53,858 bases of DNA, from contig JNEM01007793.1 in the NCBI GenBank assembly GCA_000697335.1, positions 1-53,858 of the forward strand, written 5' to 3'. Made by a program: the position numbers and the translations under genes. The number at the start of each line of letters is the position of its first letter. Positions within the stretch are counted from its first letter, which is position 1. Source of the DNA: Conidiobolus incongruus B7586 (Eukaryota > Entomophthoromycota > Entomophthoromycetes > Entomophthorales > Conidiobolaceae). Positions 32,947 to 42,389 of this stretch are shown here, piece after piece. The notes below the pieces were generated by a model that worked only from the letters and a program-made list of their open reading frames with translations, was not told the origin of the DNA and searched no databases.

Positions 32947-34908
32947 ATGAAAAGAAATAAGTTGAACTTTACAGATATTGGTGTGCGTGGAAGGTAGTAG
33001 AAACCTTAGTGTATTATTTGGTATATAGTTAATTTCTTTGAATAGGAGAACCGGTGTTAAATTACCAGAGAGTATTTCTAATGGCGACGCTTTAGAGCAA
33101 GTAGACCGTGTTTTTGACGAAGTTAACCAAGAACCCGATGTTTCATCTATTATAGATCTTCATTTTGACAAAAGAGTTACTAATTTACAAGAAGGCAAGT
33201 TTTAAATTCTTTTCATTAATTATCTTATTACAAAATTGATAATTATTAATATTTTTATTTTCTTTCAATTTTAGATAATATTACAGCTGATGAATTAAGT
33301 TTTCAAGTTGGTCCTGATGAATCGTTTTTCGTACCAAACACATCGGTGAATGGATCCAAAAGTAAAACAACTTCTCCTTATTCTTCCCAGTCAAAATCTC
33401 CAAGCTCTAAAACAAAGTCAAATACACACTCTCCTAAAGTAGTAAAGCATATTCCCACCTCCGAATCTTCTCAGCATGGACTCGATGATGAATTTAGTGA
33501 TCTGCCAGTCATCGATGTTAATGAATTTGATTTAATAGATTCGACACCCCCAGATTTTTATTCCAACTTATCCAAGACTCTTGCATCTCAGAGACAGGGT
33601 ACACCTACTAAAAGTCATACTTCAAAATCTTCTAAGTCTCCAGTTTCAACAACCCAAAAGTCATCTGCAAAATCGCCCTCAAAATCGACACGGAAATCAC
33701 CTCGCAAATCGCCTAGTTCTACTGCGTTACAATCACCAACTGCCAAAAAGTTAAAAACATCAGCTAGTACGTCGAAAGAATTAGCTAATACAAACTCTCC
33801 CAGTAAAAAGACTAAGGCAAGTGATAAGGCACCCCCTAGTAAGGATAAGAATCTCAAAGAAACCAAGGAACCTCAGCAAACGAAGGCAATCGCTGAAAAG
33901 TCTAGAAAAACGCTACCAAACCAGCGTAAAGCCAAAGGTAAAAAAGAAAATAATAATATATCATCCAAACCAGTTCCCAAAATTTCAAATCACGAGGAAG
34001 CGAAACCTGGAAGTAAGTTTTATTTTTGTTAAATTATTAATTTTTATTAATCATATTGAATTTACTTAGCTAGGAGAAGTAAAAGACATCGTATTCAGCC
34101 TCTTAAATTTTGGGAAAATGAAAGATTGGTTTATAAATTTGAAGAAACTGGTATAATTTTTATTTTTAATTTCTCAGCATATAACTAATTTATTTTAAAA
34201 GATGGTGGCAGAGTACCCGTATTGAAAGACATTATCACGTCTAAAGAAACTGATGAAAAACCCGAAAACAAGAAGAAAGTTACTCGCAAATCATCTAAAT
34301 CCTCTGTTTCGACCACCAAATCGATGAAATTTACCAGTCTTAAATCATTATATGAACATATCAGTAATAAGAAAAGATTAATGAAACCTCCAAATGCTAT
34401 AGTTAATGATTTCAATACCAATATGGTAGTCGCTAAAGATATTGTTTTCCCATTTCCAACTATTCATTTCGATGAAGATAACACTAAAGAGGTTCTGTTT
34501 AAGTATACATTTAAAGAGCCTGGCCTATTCTCAACGGGAATGCTTTCCATTTGCCCAGGTGGTAAAAAAGAAATGAGAATGTCGGGGAATCTAATATTAG
34601 TAATTCAATTTGATCATTTTGTTTCTAATTGATTTTAATTGATTAATTTAGAGCTTTTTTGTGATATATGGTAAAGTTCAAGCTACAGTTCATCAAAATG
34701 AATTTACAGTAGAATCGGGTGATCACTTTGTTGTGCCTAGAAGTAATTACGACCCACAGTTAGTTATTTCATCTTTACTAATTATGTTAATATAGATAAT
34801 CATTATCAGATAAAAAATTTGAATAATAACGAGGAGTGTCGATTATTCTTTACAGTTTGCCAAGAACCTAAATCTTCGTACAGTTCACCAATGAGTACCG
34901 AGTCATAA
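32947..34908 (+). CDS. MIF2: CENP-C/Mif2 inner kinetochore protein
   Basis: Binds centromeric nucleosomes and builds the inner kinetochore. Seven exons: 32947-32993, 33046-33194, 33275-34012, 34070-34150, 34202-34599, 34652-34742 and 34796-34908; 538 aa, close to yeast Mif2. The N-terminus has the Mif2-type block DIGVRGRRTGVKL, created across intron 1. A long Ser/Lys/Pro-rich, presumably disordered region follows. RRSKRHRIQPLKFW (313-326) is the CENP-C motif that contacts the nucleosome. The C-terminal part (about 410-530) is the cupin dimerisation domain, with FKEPGLFSTGMLSI, PGGKKE, FFVIYGKV and VESGDHFVVPR. Intron 2 appears to use a GC donor (33195). The exon 5 end at 34599 is the least certain junction. 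Confidence 0.92.
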
Positions 34909-35438
34909 TGCTATTTATTCTTGACGTATATCTATTCTCATCATTCATTTAAGTTTGTTGTATTTTTTGGATCTTAGTAAATTGAATACTTTGAATTGCT
35001 CACCATGTCCAAATCAATGACTATATGACGCTTGATTTAAAATAATCTGCATTTTAATAAAAATATTATCAAATTTTCTGATTAAGAATACAAATTAATC
35101 TTATAAATATACTATTTTAGCATGACCTTAATGATAAATTTTTTTAATAATAGAAATTGAAATACCAGTCATGCTAATCAAATTGAGTTTTCTTAACAAA
35201 TGAGTATATTTAAGAATATTGATAATTAAACAAAAGAAAATTATACATATTGAAAAATACAAACTTGATTAGAACTTCTAATTCATATCTATAAAAATTA
35301 ATTCATTATACTATATCAAGTATACTTAAAATATATTTGGAATATAATACGAGTAGAGTTAAAAATATAACTTCAATCATATACTAATTACTTTATTTTA
35401 TTATTTAAATTATATATTAAGATAATTTATGAAGAATA
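34909..35438. other. Convergent intergenic region
   Basis: The 3' flanks of the CENP-C homologue (plus) and biotin protein ligase (minus) meet here. AT-rich with no further element seen. Confidence 0.65.
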
Positions 35439-37430
35439 TTAGTTAATCTTATTACTAATGAATCCCTTCATCATATCAAAACTATTACCATCAGGCATCA
35501 ATTCAAGCACTTCACTTTTGCCAACTTGAACTCTCCCTTCATCATCAGTGGTAATAACCCTAAGTCTACCAAATTTAGGCTCCAATCCCAAGACTTTACC
35601 CTTAATATTGCCGCGATCTGTCAAGGTGACCAGTTGATTAGTGTGCAACCATCTGTGATAGAAGATAGGTTCGAAAGGAACAAGACCATTTCGATGCTTC
35701 AAAAATTGGCGGTAAAGCTGCTGGAATTTCAATATAATTCTAGCTAAAAATTCTTCTTGTGTTATTTCTTTCAAATTGGTGTGGTAACGTGTGTTATATT
35801 GTCGAATCATTTCGTTGATGGATAAGGCCGGAGCTGGATTAGAAGTATTGACACCACATCCAATTACCAGGGCGAATTCATTGCCGCTAATAGAACTTTG
35901 TATTAGAATGCCGCCTACCTTGATCAACTTGCCATTGGGATCTTCTCTGTAATCTCTTCCATAGATATCGTTGGGCCATTTCAGATGTAATGGTAACTGC
36001 TCATAACCTGGAAGGTTGAGCAAACTTTCTGTAACAGCTAATCCGATAAGATATTGGATCAAAATGACTGAAATATCAGGCTCGTTGGGGTGTCTAACAA
36101 GCATTGAGAATTGTAAACATCCTTTAGGAGATACCCACACATTGTTACCTCTTCCTTTGCCAGAAGTTTGTTGAGAAGCGACACATAAAGTACCACTAGG
36201 AAGGAGCTGTTGAAATTTATAGTTCTTTTCAAGCAATAATTGGGTAGAGGTCAATACATCTCCATATATTAATGGACTACCAAGTTTGGGCACGAGGTTA
36301 AAAGATGTAGCAACTTCTGTCAGATGGTTGAAAAAGTTATTAATGTTAAAGAATAGGCCATTGGGAAGTTCGTTGCAAGAATTGACTGGCAAAATAGATG
36401 GGTAGTGATCCAAAGAGGTGTCATATTGCTGAATTAACTTAAAATGATTCATTGAACCGTCAAAAACACCTTCGTTAGATTGATCCTGTAAAGATTTTAA
36501 TATGGAATAGTGAGGTAAACTAGGAATACTGGCTAAGATCAATGGAGTAAGTTTGGGAGGAGTATCTGTATTGTTCAGCTTTAGAGATAATAGTTGAAAC
36601 ATTTCAGTAGCAACTTGTTGATGAGTTTTTTCATATTCTTTCAAAGCAGTGCCAATTTTATGCGATTTGGAGGCGTTGGTGTCGAATTCTGGATGAAAGC
36701 CACTCAATAGTGCTTGACCTCCTTTATTTCCAATCTTACATAACACCATGCCTGCTTCCATACTTTTGTCACTCACTTCCTCATATGTTCCAAGTACTCT
36801 GACTTGATCAGGGTATGAAAAAGCATTTTGAAAACTGCCGCCACCGTCATAATAAAAAGGCACTCTGATAACTTGACTAGAAGGTGATGACTGAAACTTG
36901 ACCCAAGCAATTCTGGCACCAGCCTCAGAATTATATTGAAAGCCCTCGAAGGTGGGGCCACGACAAGCGTCCGGGAAGAATTTCAATGCTCTGTCCCCAA
37001 CTACTTCCATTTCAGAATCCCCAATCATAAATTCGCATCTGGAACTCATATAATAACCACCGGCGCAAATCCCCAGCACTTGACCACCATTAGTCACATA
37101 ATTCAAAATTTTTTGGTTACCAATTCCTTTTAATTGATCACAATATGGCAAGTCGCGACCTCCTGGAATCACCAATAGACTAGTAAATTCTTCCCAAGGC
37201 TCTTCCTTAATAGCTTTGGGTTCAATAGTACGAATGGAATAGTTTTGACTCAAATATTTGTTTAAAAAGGTGGACGTAGCACTGACAAATGCTGGCGATG
37301 CACCGGGGCCGTCGTAAATCAAGATATTCATCGGATTGAATTTGTAATCAATATAAGGTAGATATGATAGTGTTCTAATTAATCGTAATGGCTTAAATCG
37401 GGCAGTTAGTTTGAAATAGCCTAAAGGCAT
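35439..37430 (-). CDS. BPL1: Biotin protein ligase (holocarboxylase synthetase)
   Basis: Attaches biotin to acetyl-CoA and pyruvate carboxylases through biotinyl-AMP. One intron-free frame of 663 aa, near yeast Bpl1. Residues 34-270 form the glutamine-amidotransferase-like N-terminal domain of fungal enzymes (MNILIYDGPG, VIPGGRDLPY, GICAGGYY around C122). The catalytic domain has GRGNNVW (426-432), KWPNDIY (484-490) and GGILIQS (506-512). The C-terminal domain follows with LVTLTDRGNIKGKVLG. There are two plausible starts: Met1 at 37430 and Met34 at 37331. Residues 1-33 are rich in Arg/Lys with no acidic residue before D28 and could be a mitochondrial presequence; Met34 starts exactly at the conserved domain. 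Both forms may be made by leaky scanning (inference). Confidence 0.95.
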   Translation of the reverse strand: MPLGYFKLTARFKPLRLIRTLSYLPYIDYKFNPMNILIYDGPGASPAFVSATSTFLNKYLSQNYSIRTIEPKAIKEEPWEEFTSLLVIPGGRDLPYCDQLKGIGNQKILNYVTNGGQVLGICAGGYYMSSRCEFMIGDSEMEVVGDRALKFFPDACRGPTFEGFQYNSEAGARIAWVKFQSSPSSQVIRVPFYYDGGGSFQNAFSYPDQVRVLGTYEEVSDKSMEAGMVLCKIGNKGGQALLSGFHPEFDTNASKSHKIGTALKEYEKTHQQVATEMFQLLSLKLNNTDTPPKLTPLILASIPSLPHYSILKSLQDQSNEGVFDGSMNHFKLIQQYDTSLDHYPSILPVNSCNELPNGLFFNINNFFNHLTEVATSFNLVPKLGSPLIYGDVLTSTQLLLEKNYKFQQLLPSGTLCVASQQTSGKGRGNNVWVSPKGCLQFSMLVRHPNEPDISVILIQYLIGLAVTESLLNLPGYEQLPLHLKWPNDIYGRDYREDPNGKLIKVGGILIQSSISGNEFALVIGCGVNTSNPAPALSINEMIRQYNTRYHTNLKEITQEEFLARIILKFQQLYRQFLKHRNGLVPFEPIFYHRWLHTNQLVTLTDRGNIKGKVLGLEPKFGRLRVITTDDEGRVQVGKSEVLELMPDGNSFDMMKGFISNKIN

Positions 37431-37587
37431 AAAATAGTTAATTGATGAATGATAAAATATATGCTATTTAAATATATTATGAATTGGCTAATTATATAGA
37501 TTCTTCAATTTAAATTTTCATATTGTGGTAACAATTGTTATATAAATTTTTGAATTATGGTCACATGATATATCTATCAAATAAATG

Positions 37588-37600
37588 AAAAAAATTAAAA
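37588..37600 (-). terminator. Pol III terminator of tRNA-Gly
   Basis: On the minus strand a T4 run and then a T7 run follow the tRNA 3' end after about 20 bases. This is somewhat distant but within the usual range. Confidence 0.5.
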
Positions 37601-37619
37601 TATACACCATTAAAGGAAG

Positions 37620-37691
37620 TGCGCCAGCTGGGAATCGAACCCAGACCACTTGCTTGGAAGGCGAGTATTCTAACCATTATACTACTGGCGC
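37620..37691 (-). tRNA. tRNA-Gly(UCC)
   Basis: A 72-nt cloverleaf read on the minus strand. The acceptor GCGCCAG pairs perfectly with CTGGCGC, with discriminator A. The A box (TAGTATAATGG) and B box (GGTTCGATTCC) are intact. The anticodon loop is CTTCCAA, so the anticodon is TCC. The anticodon stem has one C-A mismatch (CTCGC against GCAAG), where a G would restore full pairing. T runs on this strand at 37597-37600 and 37588-37594 can act as Pol III terminators. It lies about 190 bases upstream of the biotin ligase start. Confidence 0.93.
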
Positions 37692-38016
37692 TCAACATAT
37701 AAGCTATTCATATTCAATTCAAAATCAAAATAATTTCAATAGTCAATCTCATCAATCAACTATTAAAACGATTTTATATTTCATACTTCAATTTTCCAAA
37801 TATTTCAATTTCATTCATTATTTAATTAGGATATACTATAATTGATTTATTTATTGAATTAATCACTCTTCAAATGCAAAAACCTTCTATCAATAATCAA
37901 GCTTTAAAAAAATAAAATAAAAATGTAATATTCATATAAATTATCATATGAGGTATGGTATTTTAAACTGGTGAATCAATAATCAAACAATATTTTATTA
38001 ATTAGCAGTATAGCAA
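37692..38016. other. Short intergenic region
   Basis: AT-rich spacer between tRNA-Gly and the 3' end of SF3B3. Nothing else is seen. Confidence 0.6.
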
Positions 38017-41000
38017 TTAGAAAGCTGACAAATTTCTAATATCTTCCAATTTCTTAGCAACTTCGCTGGGAGATCTACCCAAATTTTCGGCAATTTGACT
38101 CCTTATATTGTGAGGTAAATGGATGTAAAGTTCGCATAAATCACCATCAATACATCCTTTGACGGGGATGGAGTTACTTCTGTAGGCAAAGTGGGATCTT
38201 CCGACGAGAGAAATATTATCCTCTTGGCGCAGGGCCTGCTCTAAAGTTTGGAAGAATTCGATATCGTCTTTGGATACGAATGGAATGAGGAGGCCGATTC
38301 TGCCCATTAAGGTAACGTACACCAAAACTTCGCGTCCTCCAGTTACGAGGGATACGGCTTGGAGAGATGTGACGATATCTCCAACATAGAAGTTGACCAA
38401 TCGCCTAGTTCTGTGAGGTGCACCTCCGAGGTAGCCTTTTTCAAAGAGTAGTTTGTTTCCGGTAGGGTCATCGTCCACTTCTTTACTGGTTTCTTCGGAT
38501 GTACGATTGACGAAAATGTTACCGAATTTGTCACCAATAGCAATTGTATTATAATCTAGTTGATATGAGCTTGTGACGGCAGCGCTGGTATCATCATCAG
38601 CAAAAATGATCATCTGATTGTCTGATGGACGATAAGTAGCAAAGAAGAAGGAATCTTGGGAATCGCCTACCAAAATGCGATTGCCTTGAGTGTGAAGAGA
38701 TACAATCATATTAGGCACCAATCTGCACCGGCATTTTCGAAGCATTTTCTTCTTACCCATATCGTAAATTCTTAACGTTTTACCCACACCAGCGAGTAAT
38801 CGACCTTGGAATGCTGCAACAGCCATTGGGAAGTCGTCGACGGGAGTTTTGTGGACGAGTTCTAGGGATGTGCCATCGACGTTCCATTTGTATAAATTAA
38901 GATTGGCTTCGGAGCATGATCTAGGAGCTAAAACAGCATTCTTAGCAGTGCCAACTACCAAATAACGAGTGGAGATGTCGGAATAGAATTGAAGGTTGCA
39001 CATACTGAAAATTGCTTCGTTTTCATCTAATTCAATTTCAGACAACGTTTCACCATCGAAAGGATTAACTACTAAGATTTGGGATGCCCATTTGCCAGGT
39101 TTGTCGGATTGAGGATTTCCAAATGTTAAAGGATCAAGTGCAAGAGCTCCAGGATTTTCAGATTTTAATAAACGATCTAATTCTTGTTTGGAATAAGTAT
39201 GATTTTCGGATAATCCAATAGCAAAGTTATTGCTCTCGGGATGGCATACAAAACGTCTGGGAGTGTATTTTAATGGAATTGATGCTTGGTTGAATACGCC
39301 GCCCAGTTGCTCTACAGATACAATTCTTAAGGTGTTATCGGCAATGGCTACAATACCTTCGGGACATTGTTCGGAACTGAAACTTGATCCTGAATCTAAC
39401 ATTTCATAAGATAGAGGAGAGGTATGAGTCCTTGATTGATAAGTGTAGCTCAACCATGGACGACTAGATAAAGCTAAAACTGCGGGTGAGCCTTGAAGTG
39501 ATATATTAACTAATCTGACGGATCTAGATCCCAAAAATCTGGATCTAGTATCAGAGAGAGAGCCAACAGCTTGGTCAATGACAGTTCTTAACATAATACC
39601 ATTAGTTAACCCAATATAAAGATATAGTGTGCTGAGGTTGGCGCCATGCTCTTTATCCAACATTTCAAGAACTGCGAGGGATGATGGATTGGCAGTGACG
39701 GCTTGGACACTCATTTGGCTAAGTCCAGCGTTGGGATCTAAAGAGAAAACTCTGACAGTGTTGTCACTAGAGCCAACCATCAAAAATGGGAATCGAATTC
39801 TGTCTTCAGGGATAGAACCCAAAGCTAAAGCAGTAACATCAGAAGCGACTTGGATAGTTTCTTCATATTCAACCAAGGTATTGGTATTGTCCAGTTCAAA
39901 GTACATTATTTCTCCACCAGAGAGAGCAATAGCAACTTGACGACTGTTTGTAGCAGCGTGTAATATGATTCTTTGGTTGGGAGGATGCCATTCATTAACT
40001 TTGCCGTTGCTATGGATGTGTCTAATACCGTGAGAGTGAATTTGAATGATACCATCAGGTCCAATTTGCTGAAGTGCAATTGTGGGTACGGTGGTAAGAA
40101 GGCCAGAATCAGTAACTTCTTCAACAGTTTCACCAATTGAAAGAACTAATGTGGCGTTGGCAAAGGAGACAACAATGTATGCATCGTGAGGAGCATCCGA
40201 AGTAAGCTTGGTAGTCCATACAGCACTGGGGTGACCAGGAAGGTCGGATACTGCCATTTCAGTAACTTCCAAACCATGACGGAAAATTCTGAAAGATGAG
40301 CGACTGCCTCTACCACATAGTGAATAAATTTGAGGAGAATCTTCCTCAGTTAAATTATGTAATTGGCTATAAATACTGGGAGAGGAATTTAACACTTGGT
40401 CGACAAGCGCTAGGTTGGTCAATTCTCTGGGCATAAAAGTGACGGTTGGGAATTCTTCGCCAATGGGGTAATCATCACTATTCCAAGTGGGATCATCGGT
40501 GTTGTCGCCCAAGCTTTCAAATTGGTACAATTGATGATCACCAGTTTCGCATGTAACTAGCATGAATCCAGATCTCAAAATAGAGAATCCAGTGGCAAGG
40601 GGAAGGGTGTCAAAGTATTTGATGGTAATTGATTTAACAGCATTTTGCTCATGATCAATAGTAACTTTGTAAATATCGCCAACCTCACTCTGTACCAAAG
40701 CAAAGAATGAGTTTTTCATTCTATGTAAAGCGCTTGCAATAATAATAAGGCCTCTATTTGATGGAATGGGTGATTGTCTATGAGGAATAGGAACTCTATG
40801 TTGCGGAGTATCCTGATGTCTATATGTAATCCAGTTTTCAGAGCAAACCAATACACCAGAAGGGCCATCAACACCGCCTGGTAGAGAAATGAGAAGATTG
40901 GATTTGGGATCAACTGGATCGCTCCACTTCTTAACAACATGATTTAGGCCCAAGTCTAATTCGTAGTATGTAAGCATTTTTTGAGTTTGATTGAAAGCTT

Positions 41001-41610
41001 CACCAGTATGATCCTGATCAGCTTCGGAATAGTCAACTTCTAAACAAGCGAAAACTGGATTTTCAAAGCCAACGTCTATACCAACACAAGAGTGAAGTAT
41101 TGTGTGCGATTTGTGAGCTTCTAAAGGGCTACTAACGGTCAAATTGGCAGCAGAATCTCTATTCATGATATACACAAGCTTCTGCTTTTCGAGGGCAGAA
41201 ATCATAACAGCTCTCCCTTTGGGATCGGTTGCAAGATATTGACCAGGTACAACCCTTCTACATCCAGACTTGCCAAATGTTTCTTCCTGAACCACCACCA
41301 ACTTATTCAATTTAGCATTGTATTCCAACACGGAAAACTTCCCAGAATCTGATCCCACCACGATATAGTCCTTGCTACCACCCGTCAATCTGAAAGGTTT
41401 AATATCTCTAATGACACCAAAGCCCCACTGACGTAATATGGTCACGACTTTCCCTAAGTTGGGGTCGATTTTTACGAGTTGTAGCGAATCTCCGTGATTG
41501 AATAAAATTTCTTGAGATTTTGTGCCTAAAAAATTTCCGAGGACTTGGTTGTGTACTTGGGTAGTTGGCGACAAAGTTAAATTATATAAGAACATATCAG
41601 AATTGGTCAT
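38017..41610 (-). CDS. RSE1: Splicing factor 3B subunit 3 (SF3B3/SAP130/Rse1)
   Basis: Part of the SF3b complex of U2 snRNP, which stabilises U2 at the branch point. A single frame of 1197 aa without introns (human SF3B3 1217 aa). The N-terminus MFLYNLTLSP (from Met6) matches the family start, so Met6 at 41595 is as likely as Met1. Strong family blocks follow: FRLTGGSKDYIVVGSDSGKFSVLEY, ETFGKSGCRRVVPGQYLATDPKGRAVMIS and CVGIDVGFENPVFACLE. The remainder is the three-propeller CPSF_A/DDB1-type fold, ending in the SPSEVAKKLEDIRN helix. The G-C-rich codons and full length argue for a working gene. The absence of any intron in 3.6 kb contrasts with the intron-rich neighbours on the other strand. 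Confidence 0.96.
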   Translation of the reverse strand: MTNSDMFLYNLTLSPTTQVHNQVLGNFLGTKSQEILFNHGDSLQLVKIDPNLGKVVTILRQWGFGVIRDIKPFRLTGGSKDYIVVGSDSGKFSVLEYNAKLNKLVVVQEETFGKSGCRRVVPGQYLATDPKGRAVMISALEKQKLVYIMNRDSAANLTVSSPLEAHKSHTILHSCVGIDVGFENPVFACLEVDYSEADQDHTGEAFNQTQKMLTYYELDLGLNHVVKKWSDPVDPKSNLLISLPGGVDGPSGVLVCSENWITYRHQDTPQHRVPIPHRQSPIPSNRGLIIIASALHRMKNSFFALVQSEVGDIYKVTIDHEQNAVKSITIKYFDTLPLATGFSILRSGFMLVTCETGDHQLYQFESLGDNTDDPTWNSDDYPIGEEFPTVTFMPRELTNLALVDQVLNSSPSIYSQLHNLTEEDSPQIYSLCGRGSRSSFRIFRHGLEVTEMAVSDLPGHPSAVWTTKLTSDAPHDAYIVVSFANATLVLSIGETVEEVTDSGLLTTVPTIALQQIGPDGIIQIHSHGIRHIHSNGKVNEWHPPNQRIILHAATNSRQVAIALSGGEIMYFELDNTNTLVEYEETIQVASDVTALALGSIPEDRIRFPFLMVGSSDNTVRVFSLDPNAGLSQMSVQAVTANPSSLAVLEMLDKEHGANLSTLYLYIGLTNGIMLRTVIDQAVGSLSDTRSRFLGSRSVRLVNISLQGSPAVLALSSRPWLSYTYQSRTHTSPLSYEMLDSGSSFSSEQCPEGIVAIADNTLRIVSVEQLGGVFNQASIPLKYTPRRFVCHPESNNFAIGLSENHTYSKQELDRLLKSENPGALALDPLTFGNPQSDKPGKWASQILVVNPFDGETLSEIELDENEAIFSMCNLQFYSDISTRYLVVGTAKNAVLAPRSCSEANLNLYKWNVDGTSLELVHKTPVDDFPMAVAAFQGRLLAGVGKTLRIYDMGKKKMLRKCRCRLVPNMIVSLHTQGNRILVGDSQDSFFFATYRPSDNQMIIFADDDTSAAVTSSYQLDYNTIAIGDKFGNIFVNRTSEETSKEVDDDPTGNKLLFEKGYLGGAPHRTRRLVNFYVGDIVTSLQAVSLVTGGREVLVYVTLMGRIGLLIPFVSKDDIEFFQTLEQALRQEDNISLVGRSHFAYRSNSIPVKGCIDGDLCELYIHLPHNIRSQIAENLGRSPSEVAKKLEDIRNLSAF

Positions 41611-42389
41611 TTTGAATAAAATTTAAAATATGTAACCAAATATAATTCAAAAAGCTTATAAAATTGATTTATCAATAAATTATATTTATAAAATCTAATT
41701 ATTAATAAATATACGTTTGTTTTTTAAATTTAAATATGTTTTTAATTTTATTGGGAATATTTCATTTCGTACTTTTTATGTTATTACATATTTTCAATCA
41801 AATTATGGGTTGTAATATAGTATATTATTTAAAATTATCCAAATTTATCAGAAAATTATTGTCTACAGTATTAAATTTTCTATAAAAATTATTATGAATA
41901 TTTATTACAAGTTTAAAATTCTGTTATTCTTTTTCAAATATAACAATTATTTTTATAATTGATCTTGCAGAGTACTAAAAATAAAAATACTTGATTGTTT
42001 GATGAAATTCATACCAAAAAATTTTGGTGTTTTTAATCAAAGTTAATTGCTTTTGAACTCCATGTTATATAATAAAACATGAATATATTTTATAATATTC
42101 TAATTTCAATTCATATTATTGAATAATTCACTGATTAAAATCAATACTATGCTCTTAGAATTTTTTGTATTTTTAATTTAATTACAAATAAATTTAAATT
42201 CTTCAATTCAAAAAAAAATCCCACAATCGTTACAATTCTGATTGAGTAACACCTTAAAATAATTGGAGCCTTAATTTGTATAATATTATTCTCAAAAAAT
42301 AATAATTAATCAAAATACAAACACTCATTAGATACAATTCATTGTGAAAATTATTATTTCTTTCGATTTATTAGATTTATTAACTATTT
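41611..42389. other. Divergent intergenic region
   Basis: A shared upstream region of SF3B3 (minus) and the PP4R1-like gene (plus), about 780 bases, AT-rich. It should contain both promoters; no specific motif is clear. Confidence 0.6.

Noticed and set aside
37585-37845. Plus-strand frame across the tRNA-Gly gene
   Set aside because: Its most protein-like part is the translated antisense of the tRNA; the rest is low-complexity.
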